Positions 18,176 to 27,468 are shown, numbered from the stretch's first letter. The stretch is 64,000 nucleotides of DNA from Thermoplasma acidophilum DSM 1728 (GCF_000195915.1 NC_002578.1:1049644-1113643), one strand, 5' to 3'. A program made the numbers and translations. The notes: a model not told the origin generated them from the sequence alone.

Positions 18176-19210
18176 CTATGCCGGCGATCGTCTGTGCAGT
18201 GTATCCATCATGAGGCTTTCCACCAGGTCGCAGCTGGCATCCGTTTTAATTCCAGTGGGTGAGAACATCGTCCTTGACGCGGCATGGCCTGAAGATGACA
18301 GTGCATCTATAACCGATTCTATGTCAGGTAGGCTTGTGTGCCTCGCCCTTGCGATGTCCGTCAGGTCGCAGAAGAGCAACCGGTTTTCCTCCGGATTGAA
18401 GGCCTTGTGGCCTGCGGATGCAAGAACGGCCTCGGCGACTGCATTGTCCTGTAAATTTCCCTTCCATACTGGTCCCTCGTCCATATCTTGGTATATGCCA
18501 GATAGTAAGTTATGCTTGTTCACGTAGCCAAGATTCTGCATCATCCTTCCTGCCCCCTCAAAACCCTTCCTGACTCTTACAAAAACACGGTAATAGTGGC
18601 CATGCCATATCGAGATCAATGGATCTATGAACCGGCCGAGCGATGCAGCTCTCTTGGCCATATATCCTATCAGGAGCCTGATGCCCATCTCATGCCTGAA
18701 TGTATCATTTTTTATTAGTGCATCGTACCTTATGCGTGTCTTGTGGGGGACCGATCCTGTTAGTGCCGACTGGTCAGTTGCGGTAACTCCAAGAAAACCG
18801 TTGCGCTTTACACCCATAAGTGCAGCGTCAAGATATGGTACTGGAGAACCATACGGATCAACATCCACATATTCATAAGCGCCGTGCTGGAGCACGCATT
18901 CAAATGAATCGTTGATGACTGAAGCCTGTGATCCATTTCTTTCTACGTTATCCCTGATCAGGCGGTATGAATCTGGAGAAACCTCCGATATCGTCACCGC
19001 TGAATCCGTTTCCTTGGATATCCGGATGCCCCTTATGCCAGTACCGCCGAATCCATCCAGAACGTTCCTTATTCCCATCTTTTTTATGAATTCAATGGTT
19101 ATATCCCTATTTATCTTCTGGTCGGCATTGTAAAAACCCGTACCTCTCTTTCCAGGGCCATGGTAAACTTCTGGGACGAGTATTTCAGCTGAACCCTCCC
19201 TCACTATCAT
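18176..19210 (-). CDS. trm1: tRNA (guanine-26-N2) dimethyltransferase
   Basis: SAM-dependent enzyme methylating G26 at the hinge between D and anticodon arms of tRNA. The Rossmann fold is seen in RNVLDGFGGTGIRG, followed by EVSPDSYRLIRDN and the catalytic-type DVDPYGSPVPYLDAAL; GVTATDQSALTG is diagnostic of Trm1. The 344 residues are a little short of the archaeal norm (~380). Its start overlaps the NTPase gene by four bases, so it is translationally coupled in the leftward operon. Confidence 0.93.
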   Translation of the reverse strand: MIVREGSAEILVPEVYHGPGKRGTGFYNADQKINRDITIEFIKKMGIRNVLDGFGGTGIRGIRISKETDSAVTISEVSPDSYRLIRDNVERNGSQASVINDSFECVLQHGAYEYVDVDPYGSPVPYLDAALMGVKRNGFLGVTATDQSALTGSVPHKTRIRYDALIKNDTFRHEMGIRLLIGYMAKRAASLGRFIDPLISIWHGHYYRVFVRVRKGFEGAGRMMQNLGYVNKHNLLSGIYQDMDEGPVWKGNLQDNAVAEAVLASAGHKAFNPEENRLLFCDLTDIARARHTSLPDIESVIDALSSSGHAASRTMFSPTGIKTDASCDLVESLMMDTLHRRSPA

Positions 19211-19752
19211 TCCTCACCCTTGAGGACGTGCATGACCTTGAACGGGAGTATGTTCTTGTTTATCGGAGTTATGTCGAAAACCCTGACGCCTTCCAGGCTC
19301 TTTATCTCCTGTAATACTGGATTCCTGGATCTCTTGTGCAGCGTAACGATGAGGGGCTTGCCACATTTAAGCGTCTCTTCTATCTCTGCATGCACCTTTT
19401 TCGTTGTATTCTCTAGCTTACCTATCTCATCTATCACTATGACGTCTGCAGTCTCTCTGGCCTTCTGAAGGCTGGGGATGAGTATTTCCTCCAGTATCTT
19501 TGTGTCAACACCTAGCTTGTCTATCTTAACCCTGGAAACGAAGTTATCAAAACAGAATTGGGCCTTCCTCTTAGATTCTATATCCTCTATGGTGTAACCA
19601 GTCAGCTTACCATTGTTTGTTACCTTTGAAACCAGAACGCCCTGCACATTGAGATTATCATTTTTCAGCATGTCTATGATCTTCTGGAGAGCCTCTGATT
19701 TTATCGATCCAACGGGACCGGTGATCCCAATTTTTATTGCCAAAGGTATCAC
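19207..19752 (-). CDS. THEP1-type nucleoside triphosphatase with altered P-loop
   Basis: A 181-residue P-loop NTPase of the THEP1 family, which hydrolyses ATP, GTP and other NTPs; cellular role unknown. The Walker B block VIVIDEIGKLE is well preserved, as is the family's LHKRSRNPV and C-terminal region. The Walker A is unusual: GPVGSIKS replaces the normal GPPGVGKT, so the glycine before the invariant lysine is isoleucine. Activity may be reduced. It overlaps the upstream mptD and the downstream trm1 by four bases each. Confidence 0.85.
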   Translation of the reverse strand: MIPLAIKIGITGPVGSIKSEALQKIIDMLKNDNLNVQGVLVSKVTNNGKLTGYTIEDIESKRKAQFCFDNFVSRVKIDKLGVDTKILEEILIPSLQKARETADVIVIDEIGKLENTTKKVHAEIEETLKCGKPLIVTLHKRSRNPVLQEIKSLEGVRVFDITPINKNILPFKVMHVLKGEE

Positions 19753-20115
19753 TCCTCTATGTACATCAATGGGTAGTCCATCTCTGGAATATACTTCAAT
19801 CGGGCAACAATTACATTTCCATCATAATTTATCTTTATCCTTACATCCAGCATTTCCCCGCTGAGCGTGAGGTACTTGTAAACGCCGGGCTTCTTGTTGT
19901 TGACCGTTGGATCAATATGAACTTCTGCATCCTCCACAAAGGGCTGCACCATTATGCTTTCCCTTATGGCCTTCTCTATGTAATTTATATTTCCCTGGTT
20001 TATCGGTATGCCGACGTATATGATGATACACCGTTCCGAGTTTGATGCCAGCTTCGAAAACAGCTCTCTCCCTCGGAGTACATTTAAAATAGTGCGATGC
20101 TGGATCTTTCATCAT
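19749..20115 (-). pseudogene. mptD: Archaeal dihydroneopterin aldolase (MptD family), interrupted by a one-base frameshift
   Basis: The 5' frame gives an N-terminal half with RERAVFEAGIKLG, and the next frame gives VGIPINQGNINYIEKAI, QPFVED, then YLTLSGEMLDV and a C-terminal YPLMYIEE. Joined, they reproduce a complete ~121-residue MptD-family protein, the archaeal aldolase that cleaves dihydroneopterin for pterin cofactor synthesis. The total of 367 bases equals 122 codons plus one, so a single extra base is enough. The switch lies within about 20018-20028, in TATCATCATATACG on the coding strand. It may be a true lesion, a sequencing error or programmed slippage. First gene of the leftward lipid/tRNA operon. 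Confidence 0.75.
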
Positions 20116-20133
20116 GGGGTAATAACATAATTA

Positions 20134-20143
20134 TAGATAAATA
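20134..20143 (-). promoter_or_regulatory. TATA box of the mptD-to-GGGPS operon
   Basis: On the coding strand ATTTATCTAT lies about 24 bases upstream of the mptD ATG (20115), suggesting a leaderless start for the whole five-gene transcript. Confidence 0.4.
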
Positions 20144-20214
20144 ATAGGTATGACATGAAGTATTAATGTCATATTTCCGCGTGATGAGGCTTTCTTCAAA
20201 TCGAAGTTTAGTTC

Positions 20215-22875
20215 TTACAGCTTGCTTCCAGCGGTGAGTATCGCAACTATGCGATCGTATAGCGTGTCCTCTGTTCTGTCCGGACCCATACTTATCAGAT
20301 CGTCTATGAATGCCTCCGGATCTGTGCAGTACTGAACGTATTTGCGTATGAGATCCCTTATCTTCGAATCGTTCTTTTCCATGGGGTAAAGGTCCCAGTC
20401 TATCCTGCCGGTATTCACCCCTGGACGTAGACCTATATAAGCTATGGCAGTCTTAACTCTGCTGGGATCTATATGGTTGGCCTTGGAATACAGCATTCTG
20501 TAGAAAGCGAGCTGATCACCATAATGATTCCCAGAGTTCTTCCTCTTGTCTGTTTTATAATCTACTATGAGATATTTCTCACCATCGCTGAAGACCGCAT
20601 CTATCCTCCCATAGAGTATGAATGCATCTGCCTCCCTCATGTAGGCAGAACCCGGTATCTTGACCTCCAGTTCGCTGCCGATCTGGCTCATGCCGTAAAC
20701 ATCTTGTATCTTCTTCATTATGTTTAGGATATTCCAGTAGTAAGGCCTCAGCCTCTCAGGTATCTGTTCTGCCTGTACATTGCCTTCAAAAACATCCTGT
20801 GCTATGGAATGTATGGAGGTACCGAATCCCATGGCAGGACTCGTATACTTGAGCCCGAGTATGTGGTCCTTGAGGAACCTGAATGGATCCTCAAGTGACG
20901 CAAGCAGTGAAAATGAGATCACGTTGTTCTTCCTGATGCCAGAATATATCAATTTTCGTATTCTGCCCTCTTCGTGTATCATGTCCGAGGCATGCTTCAG
21001 GTCTCCCCGTACAAAGGCAAGGTATGGTTCCCTCTTGATATCATAGTAATCCTTGCTCATTGTGGATGTAGATGCCGTGATTGAGCCCCCCTTCATTGAA
21101 AACCGGTTAAGATACCGTTCGTCGTCCGAAACGATCACAAGATTCTGGGCTGCGCGTGTTATGGCAACAAAATCTACCCGTGTGTCCTCATCCTCAAGGT
21201 CCACAGAGATATCCCGACCTGTTTTTAACCTGATCATCTGCTCGGCCACAAGATCCACGGCGCTCATCTTTTCATCCTTCTTGGCTTTCGGAAGATATAT
21301 AACATGATCAAATTCGAGCCCCTTGGCCTTGTGAACAGTCAGAACAGAGATCCTTTCATCCGCATCTATTTCCTGAACCTCATCGTCGCAGATCTCCAGA
21401 TAGTTTATCAGGTCGGATCTATCTTCGTTGCCATAGAAATCTAAGTATTCTCTGAGGTTCTTATATATCCTTTCCACCGTCAGGAAATAGCGCTGATCGA
21501 AAGCCAACGCGATGGGAATTATCAGTTTCTCGAACATGTCGATGAGCCCATTTATTCCTGGGGCTGAATAAGTCCTTCTCAGGTTGTTCAGTAGATCATA
21601 GTTCTGTAAGCTAGTGTTCCCGCTTATGAGGCTTTCCTTAATGTCATACGCCTCGCTTATCTGTAACCCGCTGAATGGTGTGAATAGCGCATCTATAACG
21701 CTCTGCATATCTCCATAGATTATCATTTTTAGGAATGCGATGACATCCTTCTTCGCCCGATCACTTGCCGCAGAAAGTGCACTGGACGCATATCTCATCC
21801 CATTGCTGTCCAGTATTTCGGATATCTTTATAACCTGGTCATTGCGCCTTGCGAGTATGCCCACTTTGCCTTCTGGAAATCTCTTCAAGAGATCTAAGAC
21901 TGCTTCTTCCTCTCCGCTGACGACTTCAACTGAACCGCCCCTGGCTTTAGAGGCTTTTAGCTGATCTAGTTCGGTCCTATACTGGTCTGGATATTTTGTG
22001 TTTTTAAGGAAGAATTCACGCGCATAATTGAGAACGGCCTCTGAATTTCTGTGATCCGTCAGCAGGTAGTTTACATGGGCGTCTGGAAAATGGTTGCTGA
22101 AATTTCCAAACCCTCCTCCCTGGAAACCGAAGATGGCCTGCTTTCTATCTCCAACCGCGTATATATCATCTGCAACTGATTTTATGAGCCTTGCCTGCAG
22201 ATCACTTGCGTCCTGCAGCTCATCCACCAGAACATATTTGAAATGCGGTTTTTTCTCAAGTTCCAGAAATTTTATTATCATGTCGTTGTAGTCGATCACC
22301 CCTCTCGCTTCCTTGGCATTGCGATATTCATCCATGATCTTGCTCAAATGGATGAAGATGGCGGTTATTTCTTCGAGATCCTCCTTTATCTTCTTTTCCT
22401 CTCTGCGCTTTTTGAAGATCTCTCTGAGCGATGCCGCAGTTTCTTCAGGATTCTCAATACGATCTATTCCGAAGCTTCCCAGGTACCTGATTATGTTTTC
22501 TAGCTGTGGTACTATTCTTGAGATCAGGTATTCTCTCTCATAGTTGAAAACGCTGTTCCTTATCAGGTAATCGAATATGATCTTTCTGAGGAAATTCTGA
22601 TTCACGATTCCCCTGTATCCGTACCTCCTTATTGCAGAATTGGCAAAGGAATGAAAGGTGTAAACGTTTATGACGCTTAGATCGATCTGCGTCCCGGAAC
22701 GTTCAAGCGCCTTTATTATCCTGCTCCTCATATTTTCAGCTGCCTTGTTGGTAAAGGTGATACACAGAATATCGTTTGGATCCACTCCGCTCTGAACCAG
22801 TTCAAGATATTTTTGCGATATGCTCGTTGTCTTTCCAGTACCTGGTCCAGCTATTACAACGTTTGCGTTCACCAT
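20215..22875 (-). CDS. UvrD/RecB-like superfamily 1 helicase fused to a PD-(D/E)XK nuclease
   Basis: An 886-residue helicase-nuclease for DNA repair or end processing. Helicase motifs appear in order: I AGPGTGKT (residues 9-16), Ia TFTNKAA, II VLVDELQD, III GDRKQAIFGFQG, V VHKAKGLEFDHV and VI VAITRA. The C-terminal ~200 residues carry a RecB-type nuclease (GRIDAVF, then LIVDYKTDKRK, then DQLAFYRMLY). The usual N-terminal Q motif (L-N-x-x-Q) is absent: only eight residues precede the P-loop and an in-frame stop lies just upstream of the ATG. Domain order resembles AddA/RecB. Divergent from sdhA. Confidence 0.9.
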   Translation of the reverse strand: MVNANVVIAGPGTGKTTSISQKYLELVQSGVDPNDILCITFTNKAAENMRSRIIKALERSGTQIDLSVINVYTFHSFANSAIRRYGYRGIVNQNFLRKIIFDYLIRNSVFNYEREYLISRIVPQLENIIRYLGSFGIDRIENPEETAASLREIFKKRREEKKIKEDLEEITAIFIHLSKIMDEYRNAKEARGVIDYNDMIIKFLELEKKPHFKYVLVDELQDASDLQARLIKSVADDIYAVGDRKQAIFGFQGGGFGNFSNHFPDAHVNYLLTDHRNSEAVLNYAREFFLKNTKYPDQYRTELDQLKASKARGGSVEVVSGEEEAVLDLLKRFPEGKVGILARRNDQVIKISEILDSNGMRYASSALSAASDRAKKDVIAFLKMIIYGDMQSVIDALFTPFSGLQISEAYDIKESLISGNTSLQNYDLLNNLRRTYSAPGINGLIDMFEKLIIPIALAFDQRYFLTVERIYKNLREYLDFYGNEDRSDLINYLEICDDEVQEIDADERISVLTVHKAKGLEFDHVIYLPKAKKDEKMSAVDLVAEQMIRLKTGRDISVDLEDEDTRVDFVAITRAAQNLVIVSDDERYLNRFSMKGGSITASTSTMSKDYYDIKREPYLAFVRGDLKHASDMIHEEGRIRKLIYSGIRKNNVISFSLLASLEDPFRFLKDHILGLKYTSPAMGFGTSIHSIAQDVFEGNVQAEQIPERLRPYYWNILNIMKKIQDVYGMSQIGSELEVKIPGSAYMREADAFILYGRIDAVFSDGEKYLIVDYKTDKRKNSGNHYGDQLAFYRMLYSKANHIDPSRVKTAIAYIGLRPGVNTGRIDWDLYPMEKNDSKIRDLIRKYVQYCTDPEAFIDDLISMGPDRTEDTLYDRIVAILTAGSKL

Positions 22876-23195
22876 TGATCAAGCCAATTTGCAAAATAAA
22901 ACTATTGGTATTGTCCATCATTAGTTAGAGGGCATAGTATTTGAATGAAGGAATTCAGGTATAGCTGTGGCAATTCCTGATCAGACGCTGCAATAACAAG
23001 CGAATAAGTTTAAATTGCACTATCGTCATTCAATATCGAGGAAAAAATGCACAATTATGATTTTCAACTTTACATGTGCTTATAACATCTATATTTGTAT
23101 TTGCGAGGAAAGATACAGACGGTTTTCTTCGTCCTATGTGTATGGAAAGGCAAAAAAATATATTTGTTTCAGGGATAATACCACGGTGTATTTAC

Positions 23196-24899
23196 TTGGA
23201 GAAGATTAAGGAGGATGTGATCATCCTTGGTGGCGGGATGGCTGGCCTAAGAGCAGCCGTCGCAGCCGCAGAGTACAACAAAAACATCTCAGTTGGGGTG
23301 GTCTCCAAACTGTACCCCCTCCGATCCCATTCTGTTTCTGCGGAGGGCGGAACAAGTGCGGTTCTAAATCCGAAGGACAGTTTCGACCTACATGCCTACG
23401 ATACCATCAAGGGATCAGACTACCTTGCGGACCAGGATGCCGTAGAGGAGTTCGTCAGGCTGGTTCCAGAGCAGATTTACACTACCGATCACTGGGGATG
23501 CCCATGGAGCAGGAATCCAGATGGCACCATCTCTCAAAGGGACTTCGGAGCGCTGAGCTTTCCAAGAGCTACATTTGCAGCCGATAAGACTGGTTTCCAC
23601 GTTATGCAGACCCTCTTCAGCAGGGCGCTGAAGTACGATAATATCCACTTCTACAATGAGTATTTCGCAACATCCATGTTCCTGGATGGAGGAAGATTCA
23701 ACTCTTTGACGACTATAAACCTGAGAACGGGGGAATTCGTCGTATTTCAAGGAAAGTCAATAATATTTGCGGCTGGCGGTGCGGGAAGGCTGTACCAGTT
23801 CAGCACCTATGCCCATTCTGTTTCCGGAGATGGGGATGCCATAGCCTACAGGGCCGGTATACCGCTGAAGGATATGGAGTTCATACAGTTCCATCCAACC
23901 GGTCTTGTACCTTCAGGCATTCTAATAACGGAGGGTGCCAGAGCCGATGGCGGATACCTTCTCAACGGCGAAAAGAAGAGGTTCATGCAAGCCTATGCAC
24001 CTAACAAGCTTGAGAAGGCATCGAGAGATGTCGTCTCAAGGGCCATAATGTGGGAGATAGAGGCCGGCAGGGGAGCAAAGGGAGAATACGGCGACATGGA
24101 ATATGTTTATCTCGATCTAAGGCACATGGCCGATATCCTAGATGAAAGGCTACCGATGATAACGGAGATAGCCAAAAAATTCAACGGCATAGACGCCCAT
24201 ACTGAGCTCATACCTGTGCATCCTGCAACTCACTATACAATGGGTGGCATCGATTCTAACGTGAAGACAACCACTGATTTCTCCGGCATCTTTGCAGCAG
24301 GCGAAAATGCATGCGTCAGCATACATGGGGCGAACAGGCTCGGATCGAATTCGACCAATGAATGTCTTGCCCTTGGAAACGTGGCTGGTGTGTCCGCCGC
24401 CAAGTACGCTATGGAGCATGATATCCCGGATCTTGTAGTTGAAAACGTGAACAACGAAGAGAAGAGGATATGGGACGACCTGCTAAAGAGAGATGGCGGC
24501 GAGAATGTTGCCAAGATAAGGGAGGATCTCAGGATCAACATGGACAAAAACGTGGGCATATTCAGGGACGCAGATGGCCTGAACACATCTCTGAAGAATA
24601 TAAAGCAATACAAGGAGAGGTATCAGAAGATCTCCATACAGGACAAGTCAAGCACGTTCAATATGGAGCTAGAATGGGCGCTTGAGGTTGGTTTCATGCT
24701 GGATCTGGCCGAGATAATAACCGTTGGCGCGATAATGAGGACAGAGAGCAGAGGCGCCCATTACAGGAAGGATTATCCAAACAGAGATGACGAAAACTTT
24801 TTGAAACATACAATTGCTACATACACTAAGGATGGACCGAAGATAACGTACAAACCAGTCGTGATAACCAAATGGCAGCCAACAGTCAGGACATACTGA
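23196..24899 (+). CDS. sdhA: Succinate dehydrogenase flavoprotein subunit
   Basis: Oxidises succinate to fumarate with covalently bound FAD. The dinucleotide fold GGGMAGLRAA and the flavin-linking histidine H45 in RSHSVSAEGG are clear, as are the HPTGL and substrate-site HYTMGGI motifs and the C-terminal RTESRGAHYR. I chose TTG 23196 because it gives the usual short lead before the FAD fold and 567 residues; the frame is open upstream to an ATG at 23076, with in-frame ATGs at 23136 and 23142 as alternatives. An AAAATATATTTG box lies about 35 bases upstream. First gene of sdhABCD. Confidence 0.93.
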   Translation: MEKIKEDVIILGGGMAGLRAAVAAAEYNKNISVGVVSKLYPLRSHSVSAEGGTSAVLNPKDSFDLHAYDTIKGSDYLADQDAVEEFVRLVPEQIYTTDHWGCPWSRNPDGTISQRDFGALSFPRATFAADKTGFHVMQTLFSRALKYDNIHFYNEYFATSMFLDGGRFNSLTTINLRTGEFVVFQGKSIIFAAGGAGRLYQFSTYAHSVSGDGDAIAYRAGIPLKDMEFIQFHPTGLVPSGILITEGARADGGYLLNGEKKRFMQAYAPNKLEKASRDVVSRAIMWEIEAGRGAKGEYGDMEYVYLDLRHMADILDERLPMITEIAKKFNGIDAHTELIPVHPATHYTMGGIDSNVKTTTDFSGIFAAGENACVSIHGANRLGSNSTNECLALGNVAGVSAAKYAMEHDIPDLVVENVNNEEKRIWDDLLKRDGGENVAKIREDLRINMDKNVGIFRDADGLNTSLKNIKQYKERYQKISIQDKSSTFNMELEWALEVGFMLDLAEIITVGAIMRTESRGAHYRKDYPNRDDENFLKHTIATYTKDGPKITYKPVVITKWQPTVRTY

Positions 24900-24908
24900 G
24901 GTGGTACC

Positions 24909-25631
24909 ATGGCCGATGAATATGAATTTGAGATAAAGAGGAAGGATCAGAGCGGAAAGGTCTATTACAGCACCTACAAGGTACCCAAAGACAAGATATC
25001 CACGGTGCTTGAGGGCCTTCTGTATATTAAGGAGAATCTCGATCAGTCGCTATCGTTCAGGTATTCCTGCAGGATGGAGATCTGCGGAAGTTGCGGCATG
25101 GAGATCGATGGGAAACCAAGGATGGCATGCTCAACCATAGTTGAGGATCTCAAGAAGGATAAGATAAGGATCGAACCTCTCAGACATTATAAGGTGATAA
25201 GGGATCTTGTAGTGGATATCGATCCGTTCTTCGAGAAATACAGAGAGGTCAAACCATACATAATCAGGGACGATGATGGCAAATACGACAAGGAACTTCC
25301 GCAGACCCCAGAGCAGTTCCATGAATACGCGAATTTCGCCATGTGCATAAAATGTGGTCTGTGCATGGCCGCATGCCCGATAGAAGGATCCGACCCGCAG
25401 TATCTGGGTCCTGCTCCACTGGCTGCCGCCTGGAGATACATAGCTGATAACCGTGATAAGGGGGCAAAATATAGGGTCGAGATCGTAGACGGCGAGGAGG
25501 GTACATCGAGATGCCACTTCGCAGGCGAATGCACAGAGGTATGCCCGAAAGGAGTAGATCCATCCTTTGCGATACAGAAGCTCAGGAGGACCGCTCTGAA
25601 GATCGAACTTGCGAGCATATTTGGGAGGTAG
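24909..25631 (+). CDS. sdhB: Succinate dehydrogenase iron-sulfur subunit
   Basis: Carries electrons from SdhA's FAD to the membrane subunits through three Fe-S centres. The [2Fe-2S] ligands are C54, C59, C62 and C74; [4Fe-4S] ligands C146, C149 and C152 with C156; and [3Fe-4S] type ligands C202, C208 and C213. This is the classic three-cluster arrangement, unlike the cysteine-rich archaeal type E variant. Length 240 is normal. It begins nine bases after sdhA, with GAGGTG ahead of the ATG. Confidence 0.95.
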   Translation: MADEYEFEIKRKDQSGKVYYSTYKVPKDKISTVLEGLLYIKENLDQSLSFRYSCRMEICGSCGMEIDGKPRMACSTIVEDLKKDKIRIEPLRHYKVIRDLVVDIDPFFEKYREVKPYIIRDDDGKYDKELPQTPEQFHEYANFAMCIKCGLCMAACPIEGSDPQYLGPAPLAAAWRYIADNRDKGAKYRVEIVDGEEGTSRCHFAGECTEVCPKGVDPSFAIQKLRRTALKIELASIFGR

Positions 25632-25638
25632 ATGAGTA

Positions 25639-26052
25639 ATGGTTGAAGCTAATAAAGAAATGAAAGAAGGCATAAGTGCGTGGGCAAAGTTCTACAGGAA
25701 GGGTACTGGTTATTTTGCATTTGCCTTTCATCGGCTATCCGGCCTAGTCATTCTATTCTATCTGTACCTGCACTACGCTGTTCTATCGAATCTGCTCAGA
25801 GGACAGGCAACCTATAACGCAATAGTAAAATCGATAACTTACGGGCCATATGACAGTTTTCTCGCTCTTGATTTCCTGCTAGCTCTTGTCATATTCTACC
25901 ATGGAGCAAATGGTGTTCGCCTTGCACTGAACGAGTTTGGCATAGGCATGCAACATCACAAGGCTCTGTTCTTCACCTTCGAGATAATAGCCATGATATT
26001 GCTGGGGCTCTTCGATTATTATGCGCTTCAGTTTGTGGGGGTTGGTTTCTGA
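25639..26052 (+). CDS. sdhC: Succinate dehydrogenase membrane anchor, cytochrome b subunit
   Basis: A 137-residue membrane protein with three predicted helices. FHRLSGLVILFYLYLHY holds the conserved HR..G motif and a histidine suited to axial heme b ligation; a second candidate histidine follows in FYHGANGVRL. With SdhD it forms the quinone site. It follows sdhB with GGAGGT about ten bases ahead of the ATG, and overlaps sdhD by one base. Confidence 0.85.
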   Translation: MVEANKEMKEGISAWAKFYRKGTGYFAFAFHRLSGLVILFYLYLHYAVLSNLLRGQATYNAIVKSITYGPYDSFLALDFLLALVIFYHGANGVRLALNEFGIGMQHHKALFFTFEIIAMILLGLFDYYALQFVGVGF

Positions 26053-26423
26053 TGGCCGAGACGGAAAAGATGAAGTATGGATCTTTGAACAGATTTGCTC
26101 AGGCCGTGACCGGTCTATTTCTGCTATTCTTCCTTGGAGTGCACCTGTATGTCGCGCACATAGACTTTGGCCATCCAGTGGCATTCTTCAGTTCCGTAAT
26201 TAATCAACTGCATAATCCATGGTGGCTGGCGTTCTTCCTGATCTTCGTTTACATCATCACTTACCATGGAATAAATGGGTTGAACCACATAGTTGCGGAC
26301 ACAAGTATAAGCGAGAAGGCAAAGAGAAACATAGGCATAGCTCTGATGGTCATATACGTTATAACCATAATATACGGGACGATACTGGCTCTGCTGGTTG
26401 CAAGGATGACCGTTCCCACATAA
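26052..26423 (+). CDS. sdhD: Succinate dehydrogenase membrane anchor subunit
   Basis: A 123-residue membrane protein with three hydrophobic helices. Histidines in LGVHLYVAHIDFGH and in TYHGINGLNHI are placed like heme or quinone ligands. The GINGL segment parallels GANGVRL in SdhC, so the two anchors look like paralogous halves. Its ATG overlaps the sdhC stop (TGATG). It ends the operon, followed by an oligo-T terminator. Confidence 0.82.
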   Translation: MAETEKMKYGSLNRFAQAVTGLFLLFFLGVHLYVAHIDFGHPVAFFSSVINQLHNPWWLAFFLIFVYIITYHGINGLNHIVADTSISEKAKRNIGIALMVIYVITIIYGTILALLVARMTVPT

Positions 26424-26450
26424 AATTTTTTATAAAAGATAAAAATTTTT
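26424..26450. terminator. Bidirectional T-rich terminator between sdhD and the convergent small gene
   Basis: AAATTTTTTATAAAAGATAAAAATTTTTATCC gives oligo-T tracts on both strands between two convergent stop codons. Confidence 0.45.
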
Positions 26451-26739
26451 ATCCAAAAACAAATCCCATGCCCTGTTCGGCATTGTCATTTTCTTCCTTT
26501 ATTTTTGAATATATCTTTTCCGACTCTTTGGGATCAAGCTCCTTCATGATTTCCGGCTTCTTTGACTTCACATACTTCACTGCTTCATCATTTCCCTCAA
26601 AGAGAAATATAGTTCCGTCAACACCATAGATAGATCCATCTCTCTTGAGTACGGTCATACGTGATACTCTGTCATCCTGAAGGAATTCATTAACTGCGGT
26701 TTCATCGTTGCCGTTTATCTTCAATATGACAAACGCCAT
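26449..26739 (-). CDS. Hypothetical protein, 96 aa
   Basis: I do not recognise a family. From ATG 26739 the protein is small, acidic and mixed alpha/beta: a strand-rich start (MAFVILKINGNDE), a likely DNA- or ligand-free helical segment, and a charged C-terminus ending in GMGFVFG. I prefer this start to an ORF beginning at 26808 because TTTATATTCC (on the coding strand) lies about 30 bases upstream. Convergent with sdhD. Confidence 0.55.
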   Translation of the reverse strand: MAFVILKINGNDETAVNEFLQDDRVSRMTVLKRDGSIYGVDGTIFLFEGNDEAVKYVKSKKPEIMKELDPKESEKIYSKIKEENDNAEQGMGFVFG

Positions 26740-27066
26740 CTTCCATCGTAGGTGCATTCCAGCATGGAATATAAATCCACTTGAATTGCCACTCAGCTGA
26801 GACCTCAATTCTTACATGGCCGAAGGCCAGCAGCTGCGCGTAATAGTACATATGCGGATATTTAAACTACATGAAATTGGCATGCGCTAGCGTAGGCCTC
26901 ATTAAGCCTTTCAACCACTTTCTGCTAGATTTACTGACGGCTATGTTTTGAACCAGATTTTTTGATCATTCATTTAAAGAAGGTCGCACATCATCCTTTG
27001 ATTGGCTAATTCAACTGCTCAATAAATGCCTCTGTGTCTCATTTAACAATGGAAGCTTGAATATCC

Positions 27067-27468
27067 TCATTTTCTGTGCAGTTTCCTGTGTTCCTTCATC
27101 ATGCAGCGATTTGACACCACCCTGAGTCCATTTGCCATTGCCCTCTTCTCAGAATCTGGGTGCTCTATTCCTTCCTGAAGCCAGATCGCCTTAACTCGCT
27201 TGGATATTGCCTGATTAACTATTTCTGGCACTGCATCAGGTTTCCGGAAGACGTCAACCACATCTATGGATTCTGGTATTGATAGGATATCTGGATAGGC
27301 TTTCTTTCCGTTCCACTCCTGAATCATAGGATTGACAGGTATTATTTCATAGCCATTGTCTGAGAGGTACTTTGCAACTCTATAGCTATCCCTATCAGGC
27401 TTATCTGATATACCAACGACTGCTATCTTCCTGCTGTTATTCAGTATCCATTCAATATCGTCCGCCAT
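27067..27468 (-). CDS. CoA-binding domain protein (YccU-like)
   Basis: A 133-residue single-domain Rossmann protein of the CoA_binding family, like the N-terminal domain of succinyl-CoA synthetase alpha. The nucleotide-binding start IAVVGISDKPDRDSYRVAKYL, the IIPVNP loop, VVDVFRKPDAV and KAIWLQEGIEHP are all characteristic. Members may bind CoA or acyl-CoA and sense its state; no enzymatic activity is established. A monocistronic gene flanked by AT-rich spacers; the 258 bases downstream to 26809 show nothing. Confidence 0.88.
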   Translation of the reverse strand: MADDIEWILNNSRKIAVVGISDKPDRDSYRVAKYLSDNGYEIIPVNPMIQEWNGKKAYPDILSIPESIDVVDVFRKPDAVPEIVNQAISKRVKAIWLQEGIEHPDSEKRAMANGLRVVSNRCMMKEHRKLHRK

